Source: Synechococcales cyanobacterium C42_A2020_086
GTDB lineage: Bacteria > Cyanobacteriota > Cyanobacteriia > Elainellales > Elainellaceae
Length of the DNA stretch: 64,000 nt
Assembly (NCBI GenBank): GCA_015272325.1
Contig: JACYLU010000028.1
Location: 62,001 to 126,000, forward strand
Reading direction: 5' to 3'
A model generated the notes under the pieces. The model ran no database searches. It was not told the DNA's origin and saw nothing but the letters and a program-made list of their open reading frames with translations. Positions within the stretch are counted from its first letter, which is position 1. Each line of letters opens with the position of its first letter. Position numbers and translations under genes: made by a program. Below are positions 9,261 to 17,259 of the stretch, piece after piece.

Positions 9261-9551
9261 CCAGACTGTACTTCCAGACTGTACTTTCTGAGTAAGCGTG
9301 CAAAGATACACGAACAAAGATACACGAATCACGGCAGACGGTTGAAACTTTTTGTTATGTGATTTGTGATGTGAGTTTTGTTGATCAAGCAAGACTGATA
9401 TTTTTTACCACATTGCGCCTGAACTCGCATCAAATCTGCTTTTCATGCCCGCTCGTCACCCCCTTCGATGAGGCTCATTTCGTAGATGAACGCAGAACAG
9501 AGAGAAATCATTATTGGCATAATGGATTGGCACAATGGATTGGCATAATGG
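9261..9551. repeat. three short tandem repeat sets in the ftsY-lysR spacer
   Basis: The 329-bp spacer between convergent ftsY and the LysR gene holds no convincing gene. It contains three unrelated tandem duplications: 13 bp x2 (9261-9286, CCAGACTGTACTT), 14 bp x2 (9301-9328, CAAAGATACACGAA) and 13 bp x3 (9513-9551, ATTGGCATAATGG with one C in the middle copy). The copies are perfect or differ by one base, which points to recent local duplication. Confidence 0.85.
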
Positions 9552-9577
9552 GTCACTCTCAGCAACATCGGTTGCCG

Positions 9578-10480
9578 TTAACCGCTTTTACTTTGATGAT
9601 GAGGCTTTAACCAGTTAAGAAGCGATATGACAGCTTGGGATTGGCGTTCTTTCTTGCGATAAGCGAGCCAAATTTGATTAGTCACAGCTTGAGTTGGTTT
9701 GAGAATAAGGGTGAGTTGCTGATTAAGAACCCAATTTTCACAGAGGTAATCTGGTAATACGCTGTACCCCAATCCTTGAGCGATCGCCCCTCGAATACTG
9801 CGTAGGTCTGGAATGACAAATTGAGGATTGACCTCTAATCGCTGACCAAAAATCACGCGCCAGAACCTTCGGATAATTGGCAACTCTTCGCTGTAAGCAA
9901 TCCAGGGTTGGAGTTTGAGCCACTGAGCAAGGGTGGTCAAATCTTTCTGTCGTTGATCTTGAGGCAGCGGCATCTTGTCTTCAGGGGGTCCGACCAGCCA
10001 AAAGCTTTCCTCAAAAATCGGCTGATATTCCAGTTCTGGTCTAGCAATTTTTTGCGTAGCAATCGCACCATCAATTTGATTGTCCAGCAGTTGTTGAATT
10101 AATTCATGGGCCAGTCCAAATTGGACTTTTAACAGACACTTCCCGTCGGTCGGTAACTGCTGCAAGATATATTCGCTAAAAAAGTCAGTCGGTGTTCCTA
10201 GACGAATCAACAGAGGCGTATCGACTAGTGTCATTTGAGTGGAAATAGCTTCCAACGCTTCGATTGCAACCACAACGCGATTGTAAAGGCGTTTTCCAGC
10301 CTCTGTTGGTAACATGCGACGGGGCATTCGCTGAAATAAAGAAATTCCCAAATTTGATTCTAATGCAGCAATATGCTGGCTAACAGCAGGCTGCGTTAAA
10401 TGTAAAACCTCTGCTGCACCCGAAACAGTGCCCACCCGATAGACCTCTACGAAGCTGCGATACCATTCCAAATTAACCAT
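9578..10480 (-). CDS. LysR-family transcriptional regulator
   Basis: This is a 300-residue LysR-type regulator. The N-terminal winged helix-turn-helix reads SGAAEVLHLTQPAVSQHIAALES, followed by the LGISLFQR wing and a linker helix; the remaining 210 residues form the periplasmic-binding-like effector domain. It is divergent from a DJ-1/PfpI-family gene, with a 131-bp shared promoter region containing a palindrome at 10501-10517. By the usual LysR arrangement it probably controls that neighbour and itself. The effector cannot be read from the sequence. Confidence 0.9.
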   Translation of the reverse strand: MVNLEWYRSFVEVYRVGTVSGAAEVLHLTQPAVSQHIAALESNLGISLFQRMPRRMLPTEAGKRLYNRVVVAIEALEAISTQMTLVDTPLLIRLGTPTDFFSEYILQQLPTDGKCLLKVQFGLAHELIQQLLDNQIDGAIATQKIARPELEYQPIFEESFWLVGPPEDKMPLPQDQRQKDLTTLAQWLKLQPWIAYSEELPIIRRFWRVIFGQRLEVNPQFVIPDLRSIRGAIAQGLGYSVLPDYLCENWVLNQQLTLILKPTQAVTNQIWLAYRKKERQSQAVISLLNWLKPHHQSKSG

Positions 10481-10500
10481 AAATATAATTATGCAAATCT

Positions 10501-10517
10501 CAAATATTTATTATTTG
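10501..10517. promoter_or_regulatory. candidate LysR operator between divergent genes
   Basis: A perfect inverted repeat CAAATA-N5-TATTTG sits in the A/T-rich spacer, 20 bp upstream of the LysR start and 94 bp upstream of the DJ-1/PfpI gene. Position and symmetry fit a LysR recognition site. The assignment is by context only. Confidence 0.4.
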
Positions 10518-10611
10518 TATTTTAGATAATTGGCTTTTAGGATGAAAGTGTCAAGTGACGAAGCGTAAATGCTGATCTCCAATTATCTTGATTTCATTGG
10601 AGCTAACCTCT

Positions 10612-11325
10612 ATGTCTCAGACAGTTCTTGTTGTTCTGACAAGCCATAACACCTTAGGCGAAACGGGCCGAGACACTGGATTTTACCTGCCCGAAGTCAG
10701 CCATCCGGTTGATGTGTTCGATCGTGCTGGCTTAACAGTTGAGTATGTTAGTCCTAAAGGTGGCAAAGCACCCATGATTGGGATTGATCGTGCCGATCCG
10801 CTCAATGCTGCATTTCTCGACAACCCTGCCAAAATGGCGCAGATTGAAAATACCTTGCATCCTTCTCAGGTGAACCCATCGGAGTACGCCGCTATGTTTT
10901 ATGCCGGTGGACACGGTACAATGTGGGACTTTCCTAAAACCCCTGACCTGGATCGGATTGCTGCCCACATTTATGAACAGGGTGGGGTCGTGGGTGCCGT
11001 CTGTCATGGTCCTGCAGGATTGGTCAACATCCAACTGACCAATGGCGATTATCTGGTTGCAGGCAAAGTGGTTGCTTGCTTTACCAATGAAGAAGAAGTG
11101 GCGGTAGAGCTAGCAGATGTGGTGCCGTTTCTCCTAGAAGACAAACTGATTGAGCGAGGAGCGACGGTAGCAAAAGCCCCAAACTTTCAAGAGAAAGTGG
11201 TTGTGAGCGATCGGCTAGTCACTGGACAAAATCCGGCATCTGCCGCAGGAGTTGCCGAACAGATGGTTATGCTTCTCAAGCAGCAATTCTCAGATTGGAA
11301 TGCTTCGGTTTCCGTATCGGCATGA
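10612..11325 (+). CDS. DJ-1/PfpI family protein (Hsp31-like type 1 glutamine amidotransferase fold)
   Basis: This 237-residue cytoplasmic protein has the DJ-1/PfpI fold. The nucleophile elbow is VGAVCHGPAGL, with the conserved Cys and the following His, and FYAGGHGTMWDFP precedes it as in Hsp31/YedU-like chaperone-glyoxalases. Related proteins act as glyoxalase III, deglycase or holding chaperones under carbonyl or oxidative stress. ATG 10612 is preferred because GGAG lies about 11 nt upstream; the frame opens at TTG 10588. It is the likely target of the divergent LysR regulator. Confidence 0.85.
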   Translation: MSQTVLVVLTSHNTLGETGRDTGFYLPEVSHPVDVFDRAGLTVEYVSPKGGKAPMIGIDRADPLNAAFLDNPAKMAQIENTLHPSQVNPSEYAAMFYAGGHGTMWDFPKTPDLDRIAAHIYEQGGVVGAVCHGPAGLVNIQLTNGDYLVAGKVVACFTNEEEVAVELADVVPFLLEDKLIERGATVAKAPNFQEKVVVSDRLVTGQNPASAAGVAEQMVMLLKQQFSDWNASVSVSA

Positions 11326-11338
11326 GGATAGCCTCAAC

Positions 11339-11662
11339 ATGAGTAATTTGACTCGCCGCCATGCGCTTCGATTGGGACTACTTGTTGGAAGTGGGTTCTT
11401 CGCAACGATCGCAGAAAACATACTGGTTCACCATTCAGAAATATTTGCTCAAGCAGTAGAGACAACAGACATGACCACGCAACCGACCAGCGTTCTTAGC
11501 AACCATCCGCCATCCATCCCTGCGCCTGAAAACGCAACCCCGGTAATTGTCATCGTTGAACTCAATGCAAATAATTCGGAGGCATTAGAGGAACATTTGC
11601 TCAGTGCAGGGGTCATTCCAACAACTTGTCTCGCCTCTGGGATTAACCATAGGGGGAAATAA
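11339..11662 (+). CDS. short Tat-exported protein, probably C-terminally truncated
   Basis: Starting 13 nt after the DJ-1 gene, this 107-residue frame begins MSNLTRRHALRLGLLVGSG, a twin-arginine signal (TRRHALR) with a hydrophobic core and an AQA cleavage site near residue 38. After a Pro/Thr linker comes ATPVIVIVELNANNSEALEEHLL, which resembles the first strand and helix of antibiotic-biosynthesis-monooxygenase-like (ABM, ferredoxin-fold) domains. The usual remainder of about 60 residues is missing and the frame ends after unrelated residues. It may be a truncated or frameshifted gene. It is likely co-transcribed with the DJ-1 gene. Confidence 0.5.
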   Translation: MSNLTRRHALRLGLLVGSGFFATIAENILVHHSEIFAQAVETTDMTTQPTSVLSNHPPSIPAPENATPVIVIVELNANNSEALEEHLLSAGVIPTTCLASGINHRGK

Positions 11663-11731
11663 TCGAGAAATATATCGAGATAGAATACTGCTGGCTCATT
11701 ACATCTCTCGATTGCTCGTCAGGAGTGAACC

Positions 11732-12331
11732 ATGTCGGACTGTGGGTGCGGTGAGGTCGAGGCTAAAAATGGGGCACAGCGTCGGACTCTGGGGATGTTG
11801 CTGGCAATCAATGCTCTGATGTTTCTGCTAGAACTAGGAACCGGGTGGTTCGCTGGGTCAACGGCGCTCGTGGCTGATTCGCTGGATATGTTTGCAGATG
11901 CTACCGTCTACGGAATTGCCCTCTATGCCGTGGGGCGATCCGTTACCGCCAAACAGCGGGCTGCTTTCTTGAGCGGTATCTTTCAGGTGGGCTTGGCGCT
12001 GCTGGTGTTTGCCGATGTGCTGCGGCGCGTTTTAGGGGGCAGCGATCCGGAGCCGAGTTGGATGGTCGGCATTGGGTTGCTCGCCTTGGTAGCGAATGTA
12101 GTGTGTCTGCTGCTGATTGCCCAACATCGTCAGGGAGAAGTTCACATGCGGGCGAGTTGGATCTTCTCCAAGAATGATGTGATTGCGAATTTGGGCGTGA
12201 TTGCGGCTGGCTTCTTAGTCAGCCTGACTGGATCGCGATGGCCTGATCTAGTCATTGGGCTGATTGTAGTAGCAGTTGTGCTGCGGGGCGGCATGACGAT
12301 TTTGCGCAATCAAACTTCTCCGACTGCCTGA
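11732..12331 (+). CDS. cation diffusion facilitator (CDF) family transporter, transmembrane domain only
   Basis: This 199-residue protein has about six membrane segments. TALVADSLDMFADA matches the TM2 metal site of CDF proteins and HMRASWIFSKNDVIANLGVIAAG matches TM5. The two CDF sites normally use an H/DxxxD pair; here they read DSLDMFAD and KNDVIAN. The protein lacks the C-terminal cytoplasmic ferredoxin-like domain of CzcD/YiiP, as do some short cyanobacterial homologues. The N-terminus MSDCGCGEVE carries a CGC cluster that could touch metal. The probable role is Zn/Co-type divalent metal export coupled to protons. Confidence 0.82.
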   Translation: MSDCGCGEVEAKNGAQRRTLGMLLAINALMFLLELGTGWFAGSTALVADSLDMFADATVYGIALYAVGRSVTAKQRAAFLSGIFQVGLALLVFADVLRRVLGGSDPEPSWMVGIGLLALVANVVCLLLIAQHRQGEVHMRASWIFSKNDVIANLGVIAAGFLVSLTGSRWPDLVIGLIVVAVVLRGGMTILRNQTSPTA

Positions 12332-12366
12332 TAGGTTTGAGTGCCGGACATCAGGCGACTCGCAGC

Positions 12367-13716
12367 CTATCCTTGGCGGCGCACCCGACCCACGGTACGC
12401 AGCACTTCTACCAGCATGTCTAGGGCAATCTCTTTGCCGGGGCAGATTCGTCCGGCGTGGCGCTCACCAACCGAGTGAAAGCCCATGTGGTAAGGGCAGA
12501 GGTTTTGCCGCTGAGCATCGAACTCGTAAGTGGTAGCTCCCCAGAAGCTCTCGTCGAGTAGACCCAGACTCATGGGAATCAGGATTTTGGTGCCCGCCGG
12601 AAAAGTGTAGTCGCTGCCGGCCATCGAGGCTGTAAAGGGTTCGGTGGCGATGCGGTGGGTGGCGCTGACGGGGGCCCAGAGGCGAGCACACTCCAGCAAA
12701 TACAGCCGCACGGCTTGCCGATCGTCTAAATCGAGGGCGTCCCAGTGCTGCACAAGATCGATCTTGGCGGTGTTTTGATGGCGATAGGCAGGCAGCGGTC
12801 GGTAGCCCATGGCGGTGTAGCCGAGATGCAGCGGTCCTTGTAGTGCGGCAATACCCATAATTGCGGTCATCAGCTTGGCTAGTTCGCGCCGCGTCATCTG
12901 GTGATAGTCAGGATGATTCTCCTCAAACTTCGCCAAAGCCGGCGACTGCTCGTAGATCGTGGCGGCTTGCTCGATTAAATCCGGCAGCTCAGCGTGCCCC
13001 AAGGCATTGCTCTGCCGCAGCAGACTGCCAATTCCTGCCAAATAGTGCAGCGGGCTGAGGCGCGTGTAGTGCAATTCGGTGAGCAGGTGAATGGCGTCCT
13101 GATCGTCAGGATGGATGCCAAACATCACATAGTGCAGATAGCGGACCAGAAAGCCCATCCAACCGCGCTGCACGTCGGTAAAGAAAGCGCCGCCGGCATC
13201 GTGGGGCATCTGGCGATAGTCTGCCGCGAGCTGATCGAGTAAGCGTTGCGCTATGTCGTCTTGTTGACGGTCGCTAGCAGCTTCATTCAGCACGTAGCGC
13301 TGCATACAGGACCGAAACGCTTCGTGATCGCCTGTGCCTCCGGCCGCCTGATCCGACAGGGCCAGCAGAAAGACGTTCCTCCCACCTACATCCAGGTTAG
13401 GGGCATGGTTGGCGTCCAGCACCGATGTTCCCAATCGCCACGTGCGGGCCTGCGGTGAGGTGAGGGCCGCTTCCAGCGTTGCGAACTCGCCCAGTACCAC
13501 CTGCCCAGCACAGCAGAAATTAGGTCCAAAGATGCGTCGCTTGGTATCCAGATAGGTCGGCTCATTGGCCACAATACCTTCCGCAAAGCTGATGATCGGC
13601 AGCAGCGCTTTACTCATCTCCGCTTCGGGGTGCTGCAACGCCCAGATGTGAAATTTATGAAAGGCCTGATCGAGAAAGGGGGCAATCCCGGCTGGGTCAT
13701 CCAAATTGAAATTCAT
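12367..13716 (-). CDS. cytochrome P450, probably acting on fatty-acid hydroperoxides
   Basis: The P450 signature parts are in order: the K-helix ExxR as ECAR in LLECARLWAPV, the meander, then the heme loop FHSVGERHAGRICPGKEIA with the proximal Cys. The I-helix region (about LMTAIMGIAALQGPLHLG) lacks the A/G-G-x-D/E-T oxygen-activation motif. That is typical of P450s that rearrange peroxides, such as CYP74 and related enzymes, rather than of monooxygenases. The gene lies 40 bp downstream of the lipoxygenase gene on the same strand, so lipoxygenase product is the obvious substrate. I prefer ATG 13716 (449 residues), with AGGAGA upstream, over TTG 13752. The precise activity (allene oxide synthase, hydroperoxide lyase, epoxyalcohol synthase or isomerase) cannot be decided. 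Confidence 0.75.
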   Translation of the reverse strand: MNFNLDDPAGIAPFLDQAFHKFHIWALQHPEAEMSKALLPIISFAEGIVANEPTYLDTKRRIFGPNFCCAGQVVLGEFATLEAALTSPQARTWRLGTSVLDANHAPNLDVGGRNVFLLALSDQAAGGTGDHEAFRSCMQRYVLNEAASDRQQDDIAQRLLDQLAADYRQMPHDAGGAFFTDVQRGWMGFLVRYLHYVMFGIHPDDQDAIHLLTELHYTRLSPLHYLAGIGSLLRQSNALGHAELPDLIEQAATIYEQSPALAKFEENHPDYHQMTRRELAKLMTAIMGIAALQGPLHLGYTAMGYRPLPAYRHQNTAKIDLVQHWDALDLDDRQAVRLYLLECARLWAPVSATHRIATEPFTASMAGSDYTFPAGTKILIPMSLGLLDESFWGATTYEFDAQRQNLCPYHMGFHSVGERHAGRICPGKEIALDMLVEVLRTVGRVRRQG

Positions 13717-13756
13717 GAAATGTAGTGTTCTCCTAAACGGTGCATTCTGCAACTCG

Positions 13757-16102
13757 TCAGATGTTAATACTCTGAGGAATCTTCGCTGGCTTCAAATACT
13801 CGTATACAGGGCGTTCCTGATTGCGCCGATCGATAATTTGATTTATTTCCTGCAAGCGCTGCTGGAATGCCTGTAGCGGCTTGTTCACTCGGGCATCGCT
13901 AAAGTGATTCTCTTCATAGTCTCCTAGCTTGGTAAAGTACACCGATCCCAGGAGAGTCAGCAGATTTAACTGATGCTGGGCTTGATCCAGCGGCGGCAGC
14001 AGATCGAGCCAGTCCTGATAGGTGCTGTCAGGACCAATGCCCTTGGCGGATCGGTAGCCGGCAGTGGGCACAGCAGGCGCAAAACTCATGATGCCACTTT
14101 GGGGAAAATTGACGGCGGCATGTTGGGCGCTGCCAGTGAAAATCACCATCGTCACCGCGTCCACGAGATAGGCGAATGTGGCAATCTGGCCATCACCCGC
14201 ATCGCCAAAATCCGTGAGTCGTCCGCCGTCAAAGGCGACGAGTTCCGCCGCCCACTGCTGCACGGATTGATCGCTCTGCACGGCCTGATCCGAGTCGTAG
14301 AACAGCCGTAGATACGCCTCGACCCAGTCATGAATTGCCTTCCAGATCAGCAACCCATCATCGCGGTAGGGGTAGACTGGCAACCCTTCGGAATCAGCAA
14401 CACCGCGATCCTGCAAGCGTCGCGGCAGCATGTCGGCATTAAATCCGCGAGCCTGGAAGCCGCGCACAATCAGAACGCGGGAATTATCAATCGTAGAGGA
14501 CAGCAGCCCATTGACGCCGCCTTGGGGAGCCACAAGAAACTGATGGGCAGAATTGTTGATGGCGAGCGTGCCTTGAAAGTGCGGCACCAAGAGCTGAAAC
14601 AACGGATGGGTCGGGGCGAGCTGCCGATGGGTAGCGATTACAAACGGCTCAATTAGCAGGTGGGTGCGAGCAAAGTGAGACACCGCTTCGTGGACATTAG
14701 TGTCGGCAATCTGAACAACCGTTTTCGCCATCAGCCAAGCGTTCGCCCCTGTAGCTGGGGTAATCACTGGATACTCAGCAGGGGATTGTCCGCACTGGAT
14801 GGCCACCGGGCGCAGCAGTCGATCCACCGCTCCGGCCGCCGGAACTGCAAATAGAGCCAGCGGCGCGTAGAGGTATTTCTGGGTTTGAGGCTGGGTGCCG
14901 TAGGTGCCGCCCAAGGCTCCATCTAGAATCGCAAAATCTGCCAGGTAGACTCGCCCCTCGTCCATGGCGGTTTGCAGCGAATCTGCCGGGCCCATAACTG
15001 CCTGATACTGCTCTTCGGTGACGGGGAAGCGGGGATCGGGAGTAGTCAGCCGTTGAATCATTATTGGGTTAGGACCGGCCACCCGCAGATAGGCAAACAC
15101 CACATCGTCTTGAAAGGTGTCGGCAATTTCGGGGAGATCCACATAGGCAAACAGCTTGCGGTAGTCCTCTAGGCTGCTGGGGCGACCGGCGGGAGCTTTC
15201 TCCTTCAGCCCTTCAACAATATTTTGGGCAAACGGTTGCAGAAAGCCTTCGCCCAGCACCTTGAGCAGATTCGACGCTACAAACGGCTGCACTTCGGCTT
15301 CATTCGAGGGAATACCTCGGAGCGGCTGTTTCAGTGCCCGTTCAATTTCGATTGCGAGATCGCTTGTTGCCACCTCAACATCAACCTGCATCGGCACGAC
15401 CGGCTGCGATGGAGCATCTGGATCAGTCCGAATTGGGGTCACCTGCACCTGAATGTCTGTTCCTGGAGCCACAATTGCCGGCGGCACCGCTGCAACCGCC
15501 ATCCCGACGCTTTGAGAGGCCGCCACTGCCACCGCCATCTCTGGGGAAGAGCCACTCTGCAGCAGCTTCTCGAGAGCCTCCTTGACTTTCTGAGTCACCT
15601 CCCCCACCGCAGGAGTCGCCATCGGAGCAGCAGGATTAGCCGCGCCCATCCCCCGAGTCGCCTTCTGGGGATCCAACATCTGCTGGACCCACGGCGGCAG
15701 CAAACTTTTGAGCGCGGCAACCAGCTTCAACTGAAATTCTGGACCTTCCTCCTGCAGCGTTTTCAGCAGCATACGCCGCAAGAACGCCTGCACATCGTCT
15801 GTTGCTCCCGGCTGACCGCGATCGCCTTGATTGGCAATCAGCATGTTAATCGCCAATTTGATGATTTGCATGCCCGTTAGCACCAGCCAGGACTGAGAAA
15901 AGGTCTCATTGGGCGGCAAAGCTGCTACCATGGCCGCTGGTTCAATATAGGTATAGTTGTACTCATAAATACTTATAGATGTCTGTGCCAACGGTTGTAC
16001 AGAGGGTGGCAACGGCTGTAAAGGCGATTGCAAAAGTTGTTCTGATTGTGGTGCGTTTTGCGCTTCATTATTGATGTTTTGCACTGCATTAATATTATTC
16101 AT
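13757..16102 (-). CDS. lipoxygenase
   Basis: Lipoxygenases insert O2 into polyunsaturated fatty acids. The core starts near RPSSLEDYRKLFAYVDLP, followed by VVFAYLRVAGPNPIMIQRL. The iron ligands are visible: the two His of HEAVSHFARTH, then IEPFVIATHRQLAPTHPLF, HAAVNF (His and Asn), and the terminal Ile of SINI. The first 290 or so residues are not the usual PLAT barrel: they are Gln/Pro/Ala-rich with helical stretches (LVLTGMQIIKLAINMLIA) and are unrecognised. The start at ATG 16102 is preceded by AGGAAGGA. A 66-bp tandem duplication covers this ribosome site and start. The P450 gene follows in the same operon. Confidence 0.9.
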   Translation of the reverse strand: MNNINAVQNINNEAQNAPQSEQLLQSPLQPLPPSVQPLAQTSISIYEYNYTYIEPAAMVAALPPNETFSQSWLVLTGMQIIKLAINMLIANQGDRGQPGATDDVQAFLRRMLLKTLQEEGPEFQLKLVAALKSLLPPWVQQMLDPQKATRGMGAANPAAPMATPAVGEVTQKVKEALEKLLQSGSSPEMAVAVAASQSVGMAVAAVPPAIVAPGTDIQVQVTPIRTDPDAPSQPVVPMQVDVEVATSDLAIEIERALKQPLRGIPSNEAEVQPFVASNLLKVLGEGFLQPFAQNIVEGLKEKAPAGRPSSLEDYRKLFAYVDLPEIADTFQDDVVFAYLRVAGPNPIMIQRLTTPDPRFPVTEEQYQAVMGPADSLQTAMDEGRVYLADFAILDGALGGTYGTQPQTQKYLYAPLALFAVPAAGAVDRLLRPVAIQCGQSPAEYPVITPATGANAWLMAKTVVQIADTNVHEAVSHFARTHLLIEPFVIATHRQLAPTHPLFQLLVPHFQGTLAINNSAHQFLVAPQGGVNGLLSSTIDNSRVLIVRGFQARGFNADMLPRRLQDRGVADSEGLPVYPYRDDGLLIWKAIHDWVEAYLRLFYDSDQAVQSDQSVQQWAAELVAFDGGRLTDFGDAGDGQIATFAYLVDAVTMVIFTGSAQHAAVNFPQSGIMSFAPAVPTAGYRSAKGIGPDSTYQDWLDLLPPLDQAQHQLNLLTLLGSVYFTKLGDYEENHFSDARVNKPLQAFQQRLQEINQIIDRRNQERPVYEYLKPAKIPQSINI

Positions 16103-16192
16103 TTATTATTCATTTCCTTCCTCGATCGCTTCATTATTGATGTTTTGCACTGCATTAATATTATTCATTTATTATTCATTTCCTTCCTCGAT
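16061..16192. repeat. 66-bp perfect tandem duplication over the lipoxygenase start
   Basis: Two identical 66-bp units (16061-16126 and 16127-16192) each contain the minus-strand ribosome site AGGAAGGA, the ATG and the first 14 codons of the lipoxygenase. Because 66 is divisible by three, the upstream copy keeps the same reading frame. Confidence 0.95.
16106..16168 (-). CDS. 20-codon upstream ORF created by the duplication
   Basis: The duplicated start at 16168 reads MNNINAVQNINNEA, continues IEEGNE and ends in TAA TAA directly before the lipoxygenase ATG in the same frame. It has the same ribosome site as the main gene. If translated, ribosomes would stop right at the lipoxygenase start, so it could act in coupling or attenuation. 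It may equally be neutral. Confidence 0.35.
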   Translation of the reverse strand: MNNINAVQNINNEAIEEGNE

Positions 16193-16627
16193 AAATTTTG
16201 CGGCGATATCCTATCTAGCGTTCTTCTATCGTTCTTCTACAGTGTTCCGCAGGTCAATTTCCTCTCTCGAACACCCGACCGAATTACCCCAGCCCTACCT
16301 GGGAGCACTTTATCTAATTGCTCGAAGCATCCGCAGTACCCCTGAGGGTACTCAGCAGGGATGGGAAACAATGATGCGCAGTGATGTGCATGGTGCCTGG
16401 TCAAGCAGAGACAGATCTCAAGAGACAGATTTAGATTTCAATAGATCTCAACAGCAGGAGGAGTTATGCTTCTCCTGAGATGAACCTTGATGCACCAGCC
16501 CCTGCAGGTGTAGTTCTGACAATTGCGGCAGCAGTAGCCCTAGGTAATGTGACTGGCTGTTAGCCAGGGAGATGGACCTTCAACCACCTCCCAGACGGTT
16601 CAACCCAAACCAAAGCAATCCTAAATC
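16193..16627. other. gene-free spacer upstream of the lipoxygenase operon
   Basis: No gene is recognised. The stretch must hold the lipoxygenase promoter (minus strand). It contains an 11-bp tandem repeat at 16219-16240 (CGTTCTTCTA plus one base) and a loose AGACAGAT/AGATCTCAA repeat cluster at about 16410-16452. Confidence 0.5.
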
Positions 16628-16873
16628 CTACGGGCGCTGGGTTCCTGTCGGATAGGTAAGCTGCTGCCAAGTTTCGTCGCCGACAACGCCATCCTTTTTG
16701 ATTAGATTTTGATCGCGCTGAAATTGCAGCACAGCACTCTGGGTTCGGCTGCCAAACACGCCATCGACTGCACCCACTAAATTGGGATAGCCATAGAGCA
16801 CTAGCAAGCGCTGCAGCAGTGCCACCGCCGGACCGCGATCGCCTTGTTTGAGAGACGGTAAATCTTTTGTCAT
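16628..16873 (-). CDS. peptidoglycan-binding domain protein (PG_binding_1)
   Basis: This 81-residue protein is essentially one PG_binding_1 domain: LKQGDRGPAVALLQRLL, GYPNLVGAVDGVFGSRTQSAVLQFQRDQNL, DGVVGDETWQQL. The repeated D-G-x-F/V-G and W positions are classical. It has no signal peptide or membrane segment, so it is either cytoplasmic or exported by another route; stand-alone copies are common in cyanobacteria. The gene appears monocistronic. Confidence 0.85.
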   Translation of the reverse strand: MTKDLPSLKQGDRGPAVALLQRLLVLYGYPNLVGAVDGVFGSRTQSAVLQFQRDQNLIKKDGVVGDETWQQLTYPTGTQRP

Positions 16874-17259
16874 CGAAGTTCTCCTAAAATCTGCAAAACA
16901 ATTGTTATGAAGCTAACTCTGTGAACCTGGGAGAGGTCCCTGCTGTTTGAGTCAGCTCAATCCTAGCCAACCTGTTCCTGGGTCTGGAGGGATACAGCTG
17001 CGTCAAAGCAAGACGCCCTGAGGGTTGTCGCTGAATTTACGGCAGTCCGAATTCGGTTGCGGAGTGGGTTGGATCTGCGGTCTAGACACAAACTAGCGAG
17101 CAGCCGGTGGCAAGCTTCCGCTGAGGTCAGATATCAAGAATATCGATGATGGAACGGGTCAAGGCAGGTTGTATGAAGGTTGCAAGACAATCCGCTTCCA
17201 ACCTATGCTAGGAATGTTGCTTTCACCGGATGTAATTCTTCGGCAACGCTTCAACAGCC
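16874..17259. other. gene-free spacer between divergent genes
   Basis: This 386-bp stretch lies between the divergent peptidoglycan-binding and protease genes. No gene, tRNA or strong hairpin was recognised. It must hold both promoters. Confidence 0.4.

Noticed and set aside
9359-9610. 83-residue frame in the ftsY-lysR spacer
   Set aside because: It runs through a 13-bp triple repeat, has no family resemblance and overlaps the LysR 3' end.
15224-15880. 218-residue plus-strand frame, His/Arg-rich, antisense to the lipoxygenase N-terminus
   Set aside because: Composition mirrors the Ala/Pro/Gln codons of the real gene; no start signal or family.
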